Source: Vigna angularis
Taxonomy: Eukaryota > Streptophyta > Magnoliopsida > Fabales > Fabaceae
Reading direction: 5' to 3'
Assembly (NCBI RefSeq): GCF_016808095.1
Contig: NC_068976.1
Span: 23,344,371 to 23,408,370, forward strand
Length of the DNA: 64,000 nt
The position numbers and the translations under genes were made by a program. The stretch's first letter is position 1, and each line of letters begins with the position of its first letter. Under the pieces are notes generated by a model. That model made no database searches. It was given only the letters and a program-made list of their open reading frames with translations, and was not told the origin of the DNA. This document shows, piece after piece, positions 14,120 to 26,620 of this stretch.

Positions 14120-14329
14120 TAATTAAGGAACACGTCAGGACTCACATATAACACGTAACTACTAACCGCTGTCACATCATCACCCCATTAACTTCGTTTG
14201 GTTATATTTAACGGAAGAGATTAATTTGACTCAAAATTTTAAAAATAAGGATCTATTTCAAACACTTTTAAAATGAGGGATTAAATTGAGATTTGTCAAC
14301 GAACTGGGGATAAAATTGGCTATTAATCC
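14120..14329. repeat. Right terminal inverted repeat of the Pack-MULE
   Basis: Inverted partner of 7539-7735, ending immediately before the second TTTTAAGTA target copy. Confidence 0.88.
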
Positions 14330-14338
14330 TTTTAAGTA

Positions 14339-16814
14339 ATACAAATATAAAAATATAAATTTAAAAAATAATGATGGAAAATGTTTTCCATGTTTTCCTA
14401 TCTATATTTATACGGCCGTCCATATTATGTGGTATTTTCATTTTAAATGTATGAGTATTTGTATGATGTCTATTTAGTATCTTTTTCATTTCAAAATGAT
14501 TAAAAAAATACTTATTTTTAAATGTGCGAGTATTCATGTAACCATACTCTTAAACAACTTTTCTACTGTGATCCCTGAATTAAAATAGGTATGAGTGGAT
14601 TCACCTTCAAAAAATTTAAATTTTTTAAAACATTTTTAGATAGTTTTTAAAAAATTAGGTAAGAACAAGATTAATCTTTGTCAGATCTAAATAAATATTT
14701 TCAATTTTAAAAAAATAATATATAAAAATTGTTTATTATGGGTTGAAAAATTTGTTTTCATAGATATGTCTTGTTTTAAAGTTTTTATGTAATTTTTCTA
14801 AATAAATTCTTCTATTTTCATAAAATGATTTGTGTTGTCTCGTTCTAACTTGATTGTGGCACTATGGTTATTTATGTTTTAAAACATATTTGGAGAAAGA
14901 ATTTTAAAAACTTTAATTGAAGAATGATTCTATTTTATTTTATAACGTTTAAATATTTGTAATAATATTTAATATAAATTTACTTAAAATATATAGATAA
15001 TTCAAAATAATTCTTCAACTAACTTATTTAAAGATTAAAAGTAAAAGTAAAACTATATAATACCTACTTCGTATTTGAATAAATATTGTTAAGATGAATT
15101 TGAACTTATATTTACAAGTAAAATAAGTTTAATTTTATCCATGTTATTATTAATAAGAAACACTCAATTATTAACTAACTTATTCCACACAATATATCAT
15201 TATAAATTTGACATTATTTATTCATATATCTGATAAGGTAATATAGTTGTATAATTTTAGGCTAAACTTAAATTTAGTGTTTGTTATTGTGAATTAAGCT
15301 TATTAAGATTTTTTTTAATACTACAAAAGCTTCACTTTTTGTTCTTTTATTTCCTTTTATACATATTCATAATTCATAATTCACAATAGAATACAAATGG
15401 AAGATGAGTACTGTCCAAATCGTTTTCTCTTACAATGAATACGCACAAAAAAATTAGTATTTACTCTTAAAATGAATCTAATGATTTTATTTTAATAACT
15501 TAAATTTAAAAGAAAATCAAATAAAAACATTAAGAAAGGATAGCAAGTATTTGTGAATTAGATAACATAATCTTCATTCTAAACACATAAATAAGAGAAC
15601 AATTAAAAACACCAAGTATTCATTAAAAAAACATGAAAATTTAATGATGTAACTGTTAATGATTAATGGTTTTGAAAGACTAAAGAGTAAAATAGAACAT
15701 TCCAAGGAATATGCTTTGTACTCATAATCCCTTATGTACTTTGGCTATTATAAAAGGAAATAATTAAATGTAATAGCAATAATAACAGCGATGGCCAGTA
15801 GTGCGGTGCCTCTGCGCCACATACAAACGTGCTTTATAGTTTTACTTTTTTTTTTATTATTATTATTTGTTTTCTTTATCACTTTCCCATCTCAGCCACA
15901 AAGTGTAACAGAAAGTGTTCCAAAAAGATTCTCTTTTTTCATATACCCACGCATCCAAATTTTCCCTTTTGTTTTTTCTAAGAATCACTCATACACCATT
16001 TTCATTTAGTTACAATAATATGTTTTTGTCTATTTTATTTAAACAACAATATACTTATTTTTATAATTATAATCTAATTATTTTTATTAATACACATGTG
16101 TAAGTTTTCATCAGTGTTAACTATATTTTAATATATAGTATTTATTGTTTGAATTTGCATAAACTATAGATTTAAGAAAGAAATATGGACTAAAATGTCA
16201 AATTTACTGCCTAAAATTATACATACCTGTAAAGTAAGTATTTAATATTAAAAATGAAAAATTAACTTTTAGAAGTTAATGAATATCAATTAACAATCTT
16301 TTCCTTATAACAATTATATATATATAATTTGCATTTTTGGTGACGATAATGAGACATGCGTAATTATTTTTTGGTTCCTTACGTGAAATTGACTACATTA
16401 AAGTTAAGAATAAAGTGATTGATGGTCAAGTATCGAATTACTTTTTCTAATGTCACTATTTTTCTTTACTAATAATGAAAATTGATAATACACTTCATTT
16501 TTAAAATATAAATGACTAAATTAATTAAGGCTAATATAGAACCATAAATTTATGCTAATAATATAATGTTGGTTTTAAAATATCGATGTTAAAATATATA
16601 CACTCACATAATTTTATAAATTTGGAATGATTCTCTTCATTAAGTATCTTTGTAATTGATACTGATATAAAAATTAAATATGATATAGGTTAAAAAAGAA
16701 TAATATATTACTTTCTAATCAATTTAAAAGGTCTTATGTAAATTATACAAGTTTTATTTATAACTAATATAGAAAAAAAAATATTATAGTAATTTTCGTA
16801 CTAGTGTTATAATA
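14339..16814. other. AT-rich intergenic stretch, nothing recognised
   Basis: Between the Pack-MULE and the next solo LTR. Small open frames (for example 15791-16009) lack any recognisable domain or splice context. Confidence 0.4.
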
Positions 16815-17925
16815 TCTAATGTCAGAACCAGTAAAATCCACGCACACCTCGGTTAGTGGAATTCACGTGTCTAGAGGGAGGCTCGACACGCAGATGACGA
16901 TCGCTAGGTGTCAAGCGAAGAGGATCAGAAAGTCAGTTAGTGGAAAACAGGTGTCGACTGAAGAGGGGACGTTCGTTCTGACGTATGGAGCAAAACTTGG
17001 ATTTTCAGAAAAATCTAACCCACTCTCTGCATGCACCCTCTTTTCAGATTTCTGAAGGATCTCATTCTCTCCTCCTTCTCTCTACAACCTCTTCATCTTC
17101 TCTCTGAGAAAACACTCACTTTCTCTCCTCCGATCACTATTCCGGCACCGTAGGATCACTTCCGGCGTTCCAAGCTTTAGTTTGATCCGATTGGTTTCAA
17201 ATTCTGAACGGGTAAGTTTTTCTTATCTTAACTGTTCGTTCTTGTAAGCATGCAAACCAAGTTCTGGTTGCATGAGCCCTTAGTTTCATTCTGAACGAGT
17301 TGGTCTGTTGTTTTACTTTGGATCGAAGAGTCGTTGAGCGTTGAGGGTAGAAAGGATCGTAGTTCGGCAAACTGAGTTTCAGGTTGAGGGACGTACGTTC
17401 ACGCTCAAAGGTAAGGGAAGCTTATTTAATTTAATTTGTATGCTGTTGAAATGTTTGAACGTTCGTTTAGTTGATTGAATGATTTGGATGCATGATGACT
17501 GATGTGTTTGGATTGAATGAACGTTCGTTGAGTTACTGAATTAAAGTGAAGTATGATTATTGTGATATTTGATTATATGATATATGATGGCTGCCATGTC
17601 AGATGTATGAAAAATATGAAACTTATATGATATGGATTGTATGAAGTATGAAAGTTGATTATGATATAAATGTATAAAGTTATGAAACTATATGTTAAGA
17701 AATGAGTTTGAAAATAAACAAGTCTGGTATGAAATTTCTCATATAAAAGTGTACGTTCGTTACTGAACGGTCATTGACCGTTCGGTTTTCTTGGTGAACC
17801 TAGTTGAAACGGGATTCTTTCATTTGGAGAGAATCCTAGCTGAGGACGAGCGTCCTCGGGTGGTAATGCTATGCTTGAGCGTTTGGCCAAGCATAGTTGT
17901 ATCTGGGTATCTTGTGAGAAACTCA

Positions 17926-17928
<3 letters not shown>

Positions 17929-17998
<70 letters not shown>
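17929..17998. repeat. (TA)35 microsatellite
   Basis: Uninterrupted TA dinucleotide run of 70 bases inside the solo LTR. The Ile-Tyr repeat frame across it is an artefact. Confidence 0.98.
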
Positions 17999-18000
<2 letters not shown>

Positions 18001-18035
18001 GGTATATTTCCGTCGTTCGTAAACACTATGCTTGA

Positions 18036-18140
18036 GTGCTCGGTCTTACACCTAGCGCTCGTACTGGGTAGTGCTCGGTCTTACACCTAGCGCTCGTACT
18101 GAATAGTGTTCGGTCTTACACCAAGTGCTCGTGCTCGTTT
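18036..18140. repeat. 35-bp tandem repeat, 3 copies
   Basis: Units starting GTGCTCGGTCTTACACC occur at 18036, 18071 and 18106 (the last is diverged), inside the solo LTR. Confidence 0.85.
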
Positions 18141-21100
18141 CCTTATATAATCTATCTTGATGAAAAATAACGTTCGTCTAACTTCAATAGAATTTTCTTC
18201 TCTACCGTGCTCGGTCTTGGACTGACATTCGGATTTCTTGATGTAAATTCAAATAAGCTAAACATTTTTAAGCGTTCATTTTCTTCAGGTGAATCCTTCT
18301 AAAGTATTCTTCTCTGAAAATCTTGAAGTGTATACGTCCATTTGGTTCCGGCTTAGAGCTTTAGTATTTGGCCTATTTCTTTTTGCGTTCGGTTAGAACT
18401 CCCAAGGGTCAGTTCATCTAATTGACTCACTTTGTAAGTAACGTCCGTTCTAGTCCTTTTTGCGGTATGCAGTTGACCTCGGTTCCTTTGGTAATCCGAT
18501 AGTAACCCTCTCGGTCTTACTCTATTCTGGAACTGGAGACCTATCTATCTCGTTCCAAGCGTTCGTCCTCGTTCTGAGTGAGGATAGAACGTTCGGTATT
18601 TGGTGTCTTTATAAACCTTTGAACAAAGATGAAATTTAACTTATTGACAATAAAGATGAATTTGAGAAAAATGATAATGAAAGATGGAATTGAGAATGAT
18701 TATGAATGAAATAAGAAGAGAATGTGATATGAATGAAATAATGTGAAGTTGAACGAGCGTTCCAGGGAGGAACGACTCATGGATGAATGTTGGAATTTGT
18801 AAAGTATGCCTGTGGGAAGCTAATGCTGGCTGTTCATCCTGATGTTTCGTGGGTACTCGTCCTCACGTAGAGGAGGGTAGGTCATGTGTGGAAACGGCAG
18901 GAGGTCCCGTCCTTAGGGGTACTTTGGATGAATAGGACTAACCTCGGGTGGCAGCTGATGAGAGTATTCCAGTTACTACATCACCCGGGTGCACGAACGC
19001 CTGTAGCTACGCAGATGTCATACAGTCCGGACAGTCAGTCTAGTGATAGGCTTTGTATGATACGTACGTTGAAATTTATTTGGTGTTGGAATATTTGAAA
19101 TGTATGTTTATGCATGAATTAAATTACATAAGCTTACCCTGCGTTTCTTGTCGTGTCTGGTTTTGTACGTCCGTCCTTGTCATTGCAATGATCATCCGTG
19201 TGGATGTGAGCAGAAGGAGACGAGCGGCTGGAAGAGGCGCTGGAAGAAGAAAATTTGGAAGAAGTTGAAGTAAGGATTGAGCGGTAGGAACGTTCGGTTC
19301 ATTGCCTAGTTATTTTAAGGTGGTCGTTCGATCACCTTCCCTTTTGTTAAGAATGACCGTTCGGTATTTTCTTTTGTAAACCATTCGGTCAGGTTTGCCT
19401 ATCTTGTACGGCTTAAATTTGTAACCCTTTCTGTAAGGTCGTTCAGCCATGAGCGTGCGCTCGACTCTAGTGTAAGACTGATTTTAGTTTATTATTAATG
19501 TGATTATTCTAATATATAGTTTAGTACTGTATTTTTGGAATGTTACATCTAATATTACAAAAATGACCTATATATAAAATATCTTGCATTAAGGTGTCAA
19601 CTTATGATTCTTCCTTTAAACTTTAGACAGCCAACTCTATATATAAATGACCTATATATAAACCCTCATTTATTATGTTTTAAATTTTAAGATATTTTCT
19701 TTCTTGAGAGTTTGATTGTTATCATTTTCAATTGTTTCACATTGTTTGCGAACTTAACCTAAGTCTTTAATACTAAAAAATATGAAATTTAAATTGAGAT
19801 TTTTACTTAATACTTAGTGCAACATCGACACTTAATATTATCATTACCATGTCACATTGCTTATATGATAAGATTCTCACTTAACACATTTTTTTTTAAT
19901 TAACAAAAATGAAAAAAATATAATACAAATTAAAAGAAATTAAAACATTAGAAAAAACGAACCCACACGTGACTTATGAGCTAATGTCCTAAATAAAATC
20001 CAATTAAAACTAATAAAAAGACCTTTCAAACAAATAAGAAAATTTTAAACCAATTTTAATTTAGTTTATATCAATTAATTAGATTATTCACTATAAGGTA
20101 ACACATTTAATTCTTTACTATAAGTTTATTAAAATATATAATAAATTCTGAATAAATTGAAAATTTATCACATTTTCAAAACGAGATTAGTTTTAATGTC
20201 ACTTTAAAATTCTCATTATTAAAAACTATATGTCATTGTCAATGATGAAAAAATGTCAGTAAAAGGATGGCTATATTTTCAAATGCGATGTTGAACAAGT
20301 GTCTGGTGATGCTATCAATATACTCAATTTCAATTCCAATGGCTAATAAGCAGCGTTTATTTATACCCTAGCTTTTTCGTACATTTTATGAAACTCTATC
20401 CTTTTACTATTTTTTCCCTCGTAAAGCGAATTTTACCTATAGACATAGAAATATCATTATTAAGATTAAAATTAATACTTTATCATTGTTAGATAAAATA
20501 AATTTGCCTCAATACACTATTCCTAAATTTTATGCGGACTTAGAGTCTAAATATTAATAAAAAATTTCTTTTGATGAGAACATCTAAATATCATACTTCA
20601 AAATTAATTTAAACTGAAATAAATTTTATAAAACTAATTTATTGAACAGAAATTTTACAAATATTGTTTCAAACATAAAGGCATTGAGAAAGAAAACATA
20701 AATCACCTTTAAAAAAATTAGAATCCAATTAATGCTTCTCAAAATAATTTGAGCCGAAAGAGCATCTCTACACATAATTAATATATAAATTCCAAATACA
20801 GGAACATGTTCTTGTCTGAGTTCATCAAGACTGAGGTAGAAGTAGTTATTCGTACGTAAGAACTTGTTATTTTTTGTCAACTTTTTTTTTAAAAAAAATA
20901 CAAATATTAAGATGGTGTAATACGCGAGACTTATTTTTAAATTTTACACAGTTTAACTTATTAGATGTGACATAGTATAAAAAACAGTTAAAAATCAGAG
21001 AAAGACTGAAAATAAAAGATATCAAATCAATATATTATTATTTAAAAAAAAACAATATATATTAACACGTATGATAGAATTTGTTTGTTTTCTTTAAGCC

Positions 21101-23191
21101 TTTTGCTAAGGCCAATATCGGTATCATCAAAAGCTCACATGGTACACCACTGAGAACAGGCTCTTTATACACATGGAATAAAGTTCACAAAAACGATTGA
21201 TAAAGCTTTTTCCTTAAAAAAAATAAGAAAGAAATGCAGGGTTTTGATTGACCAATAATTGTTGTTTTCTTTTTGCTGTTGTCTTTTCTAAAATTACTAA
21301 GAAGAAGAAAAGTATAAAGTTTCTCTATTGTCTGTTTTTTTTTCTCACTCGTGATATTCTTTTGTCCATGATATCTTGTGACCCATTTCAGCTATTTTTA
21401 TTCGATTTAAACAGTAATAGCCACACTGGGAAGAATGAACAAGTCACCAACAAAAATAGAGAAAAGGAACCCATTAATTGAAGAATATTAAAGGCTTTAA
21501 CAAGTCATGTCTTTTCAATAACTCACTTTGTAGCAGTTCAAAATATTTATTACTTTTTTTTATTATTATATTTTCCTTTTTTAATAAATAGTATTTTAGG
21601 AAAAAAAAAATACCGAGGTTAAGTATGGTAGAGGAATTTGTGAATTGTATGATAGTGTACAAAGAGAATGTGATTTTCCGTCATTCCCATGTTATAACTT
21701 TAAAGAAAATGTTTTTTTAATAATTATTTTAACAACTTTTTTATAATTGTTCATGTGTTAGTTTGTAATTGGTCGTTTCAAATATACGAATCAATAAAAT
21801 AGTGATACATAGTCTATTATAAAAAATTGTTAAAAAAAATTGGTTTAGATTATCTTTATATTCTGATTGTAATACGGCTTTAATGATATACAGTATTTTA
21901 ACGCATTCCACATTTTAGTAATTACAGATATTACATGAGATTACATTTATATATTAATTCTTAAAATTATTGAAGAATTTACTAGAAGAGATATGGCATT
22001 GAAAATTACATGTTGGAAAGTAAAACTTTGAAAACCTGACTTACCGATTTAGATGTGAAGAGAAAACAGGTTTTGTGGATAACTTTCAAGGCACCTACGT
22101 ACGTAGTTATTAGTTACACACAAAGGAATAAAGACTGTTTTGACGTGTTCAAATATTACATCCACATCCACATTCAATCTTGTTAATGCTTTTCTATGCG
22201 TGCAAACAACATCTAGACCCAAAACTTAATTAATCATCCCTTATCCAAAATGGGATTCCATAATCATACCAAAAATCCATGCCTCTGTCTAAAAACCTCT
22301 AGTCCAAACACAAAATTCCAACCAATTAATGTTTATTTTTTCAAAGTAAGAATGTGATATTTCAAATGTTATAATAAATGATAAAAAAAAGACATAGGGA
22401 GTATTGACTTTTAAAATAAGTATATTTAAGTGAATTTAAATCATTAATAGTTTAGCACATTACTTTTAGATATTAATACGACTAATATATAGATGACAAT
22501 ACAAGACGGGTTAGTCGGTAAACTTGTAGGTTTTGTATTCATTGGCCTACATAAGTCTAACCAACATAATCTGTATGAGCTTGTGATGAGGTAGAGCAAG
22601 TTGGTCCGCTAGCTCCAAAACAATTCAAAATTTTCATTCTTTTTTTCAAAACACACCTCATTCACTTATTTTTTGTATTTCTCATTCCTTGTTTACATTT
22701 TTCTTTCTCTCTCACAAATCATAATACAAAGTGTCTCATTCATTATCTTTTCCCATCCCGCAACAATACTTGCATAGTGATCTTAGTTATTTCATGCATA
22801 ACTATTAAATTTGATGAGAATATAATAGTATAGAGTTTCAATCACTTTATTTTAATAAAACAATTGAATCAAGTATAAAATTTGTAAAAATTGTTGAACC
22901 ACTACATACAAGTTAAAAAAATAAATTTTATAAAATATAAAATTTGTTATTAGTTGAGAAAAAGAATTAAGTCAAATATGCATGTGAACTTATACTAATT
23001 TCAATATGAATCAGGTCACTATTCTCAACTCGCATATTTTATATAGATGAGTTAGGACAATCCGTATACTGTGGATTAAGTGTGAATCAAGTTTAAACAA
23101 GTCAAACCGATCCACATTACCACTTTTTTTTTTTCACACAACTCATTACTCTATTTAAGGTAATTTGATCAAAGACAAATAACTGATTACC

Positions 23192-23219
<28 letters not shown>
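23192..23219. repeat. (AT)14 microsatellite
   Basis: Uninterrupted AT dinucleotide run. Confidence 0.95.
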
Positions 23220-23223
<4 letters not shown>

Positions 23224-26200
23224 TATTTATTTTGTTGCTAACTAAACAAACTAATGGGTCTAATTATGTCGTTTATTTGTCCTGTTTCTAGTATGTATCT
23301 ATATAGTTTTGGATTGATTGGGTTGTTGGTCCCACAATTTATGGTGCGCAAATTGTCTGGTTCATAAATCAAGGACGGTTTGCATCTTATTCAATACATT
23401 ATACGTAGCCATTATGCAATAAATTAAATTAAATGATTGTAGGGAAACTATTATTTACCACTCCTACAAAACCAATTTGCTGAAACAATAATTAAGAATT
23501 AACTTTATGCAATGTGACTTGCAGATAAAATGGTTCCTCCAATGGCAATGTCGATGTGAAAGTCATAATCATTTTCAAGCAATGCACAATTAAATTAATA
23601 CCATGCATTTCAAAATTTGTTTATATCGGAAAGGACAGCTATAAACTATTTATATGTATATCTTTTTAGTTGAAATACTTCAGTTTTGATTAAAAAACAT
23701 TTTAGTAATTTAATTAAGATACAATAAGCTATTCACTAATTCAATGTCATACGTTTATTAGTGTGTGTAAGTTGTATAATTAATCACACTTGAGTACGCA
23801 AACACAAGCTTAGCAGACCTAGCACTCAAATTCCAACCATGAAATTTAACAAACAATGAACTTAAGTTGTCTACATAGTGTCTATGGATAATGTTTTGCT
23901 TCAAAATATGAGGCAGCCACTGTTTTCTTAAACTGATTAGTCAAACAAGGTTACGTGCTGCACAAATGACACAAATAAGGGAAAATAATTCATTAAATGT
24001 TGTGGTTTTTTCATTAATTAATATCAAGCATGTTAATTAAACCAACGACACATCTAACATTTCATATTAAAGTATTTTTGAAAAATATATCATTGATATT
24101 TATTATTTATTTACAATATTTAAAGTCGATAAAAAAAGGTTTTGCTGAGAATTCCGCTTTCAATTTTTTTATGTGAAAACAATTTCATTCCAATAAATGA
24201 TAATATTATCAGAGAAATTAATTAACATTTAATTTAGAGGAATAGGATATCCGTGAAAAGAACCCATGAGAAATACTATATATAATCGAATATTGAAATA
24301 ATTATTTTAAATTGATTATGTAAGAAATAATGTATTTAACTTACTAGTTGTAAAATTATTGCAATATCGGTACATATTAAAAATTGTAATAAAACACATT
24401 TCTTCACATTATGTCGTAAGAAAATCGGATTTATTGTTTTTAAGTTTATTCTGTCACTCAATCAATCAATTCAACTTTATTAGATAATTAATTAATTGTT
24501 TTAAGATAATACTAAAGAGAGGTTGAAAGTCTCACTTTCTAAGTTTTGCACCATCTTCCCCTTGTCTTAAAATAACTGCCACTTAAGTTTTTTCTTTTCT
24601 TTTGCATGAGATTGAAAATAACAATAAACATACTATTTTAAAGTAGAAAACTAAAATTGCACTCATTCTGGGACTATAGTGAAGTGCTATAATCTATATA
24701 TAGACAACTGCTATCAATAACCTTATGGAATTAGTTATGAATTTAAATAAATTTTTATGAAGATGAGGAGAAATGTACTCCCTACTCAAATAAAGAGAAA
24801 AAAAGAATGATATTTTATAGTTAATTATAGCTATCTCAACTTACTTAATATATTGTTTAAATTTAAACATCATTTACCACAAACATTATCAAAGATAATT
24901 AAAAAGAAACATGTTTTTTATTGTATGAAATGATTTTTTAAAGAGAATCTAACTACCATTCTTAATCACTACACAATTAATTAGTTCTATTTTATATTTG
25001 AATCTAGAGGTAAAATCACCATAATTAATGCTTTCTCATGTAACTTTAAAAAAAATAATCCTCAAAGCAATTTCCTTATGCTTTTGCTAAAATCTAATAT
25101 TAGATTGTAGAATACAAAGTGAGTAAAACAATGTTTTTTTGAAGTTATGAGTGTTATGGAGACTAGAAAAAACGTTCTCCTTATCCAAATGGCTCAATAA
25201 TAGAGAAGATGATTGACTAATATTCAATTATTGTTACGCATGCTACTACATATTAAGAACAATACCTTACAAAATTATTCTTCACTCTCTTTGTAAAATA
25301 TGAGAGACATGCAGGCAAATTTGACTTCAATTCGCTTTTGGTTTCTTCCACAGTTAATCTATCACCAAACAATCCGAGTTTTAAGACCTGAACTGAATGG
25401 ATAAGTTTCTTCGATAATAAATGTTTTTCTATGAGTTGGAAATGTCTTCCATGTAAATTCCCCAAGACACCAAACACTATTAGGTTAAATTTTTTTTAAG
25501 GTACATTTGTTTAATGTAGTACTTCAACCTTGCATCTCGGTCTCCACACACTTCCCCAGGCAAAAGACGTGACTCTTTGCTATAAAAACTGAAAATATCA
25601 AATGTTTTAACACAAATATTTGACCTATTTATTGAATGAGAAAATTGAAATATATTTTATCTTATCTTTACTATTAGTTAAACACTATAAATTTTTTGTA
25701 TATGATATAAGAAAATAATTACTCTTCACTAATTGAAAAAGGTACTACATTTAATAGTGTTAATTTTGTTTAAAAAACTATATTTGAAATATAGAAACAG
25801 TATTTACTGACTTATTAAACTGAGCAAGATTTATTGAAACAGAAAATTTAATATTTTGAAAAAAATTATAAATAATTTTTTTAATAAGTTATTATTTAAA
25901 ATAAAAAAATCAAACACCATTTCCTAATTTAAATTTTATAAGACATACCATTTCAAATTAAGTTTTACCAAGATAAATTCTTTCAATGGACTCATATTCT
26001 ATATCTATATAATAATACTAATTATAATTGAAAATTTTCTTAATAAATTTTATTTTAGATAAATTATGTTAACATTCTTAAATATTTTAATTTTTTTTAC
26101 TTTTTCAAAATTATTTTGATTACAAATTTATAAACAATTATATATTAAAAGATGAAACATTATACAGCTTAAAACAAATAAATTTTTACTCAGAATTCAC

Positions 26201-26568
26201 GAGAGCCGAAGTTAGAATAGACTAACGGCCCATAAAAGATGGGTACATGTTTTTGTATGAGGCCGAGCTCTGGCCTAATAGACAGGTAGATTACTTATAA
26301 TCATGCCGGGTCATCCAATTTCACTCTCACAATTTTTTTATTTGAATTTAATTTTTATATATAAAGATTTTTATATTTTTATTAAATAGAAACTATGTGT
26401 TAATTTTTTTTTAAAAATTAAATAGAAGTTCTTTATATGTGTTATTTTTATTTTTTAATAACAATGTTCAATTTGTTACCTAATTCTTCTAAGGAGTAGT
26501 TAATTTTGAGGAGATTTCTCAAAATCACTTTTTTATATACATTTATTTAAATATAAATTAATGTATTT

Positions 26569-26572
<4 letters not shown>

Positions 26573-26617
<45 letters not shown>
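26573..26617. repeat. (AT)22 microsatellite
   Basis: Uninterrupted AT dinucleotide run of about 45 bases. Confidence 0.95.

Positions 26618-26620
<3 letters not shown>

Larger units (their letters stand above)
7539..14329. mobile_element. Pack-MULE (Mutator-like element) carrying captured host gene fragments
   Basis: The ends are long inverted repeats of about 200 bp, diverged by small substitutions and indels: left 7539 to about 7735, right about 14120-14329. They start GGTTTAATAACCAATTTTAT and end in the complement of GGATTAATAGCCAATTTTAT. A perfect 9-bp direct repeat, TTTTAAGTA, flanks it at 7530-7538 and 14330-14338. Inside, all captured coding material reads on the minus strand: SUFE1-like (near the right end), a gypsy fragment, then SUVH2/9-like (left end). 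No transposase is present, so it is non-autonomous. A solo LTR (9866-13713) and, within that, a CACTA element (9941-12370) inserted later; without them the element is about 2.9 kb. Confidence 0.9.
16820..19547 (+). mobile_element. Solo LTR, 2,728 bp, probably of a Ty3/gypsy (Tekay/Del-like) element
   Basis: Begins TGTCAGAACC and ends GGAATGTTACA, flanked by the 5-bp duplication TCTAA (16815-16819 and 19548-19552). The unusually long LTR, the TGT...ACA ends and the GC-richer body with repeated ACGTTCGT-type motifs fit the long-LTR chromovirus class; that family assignment is an inference. No gag or pol is present. It contains a (TA)35 microsatellite and a 35-bp tandem repeat. Orientation is taken from resemblance to the 4951-6745 copy and is not independently proven. 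Confidence 0.85.

Noticed and set aside
13928..14122. Plus-strand ORF with an Asp run
   Set aside because: Antisense of the Ser-rich transit-peptide-like part of the SUFE1 copy.
17791..18090. 99-codon plus-strand ORF with an Ile-Tyr repeat
   Set aside because: It is the translation of the (TA)35 microsatellite inside a solo LTR.
25253..25477. 74-codon minus-strand ORF in the intergenic region
   Set aside because: Less biased than its neighbours, but no family or exon context recognised; not supportable as a gene.
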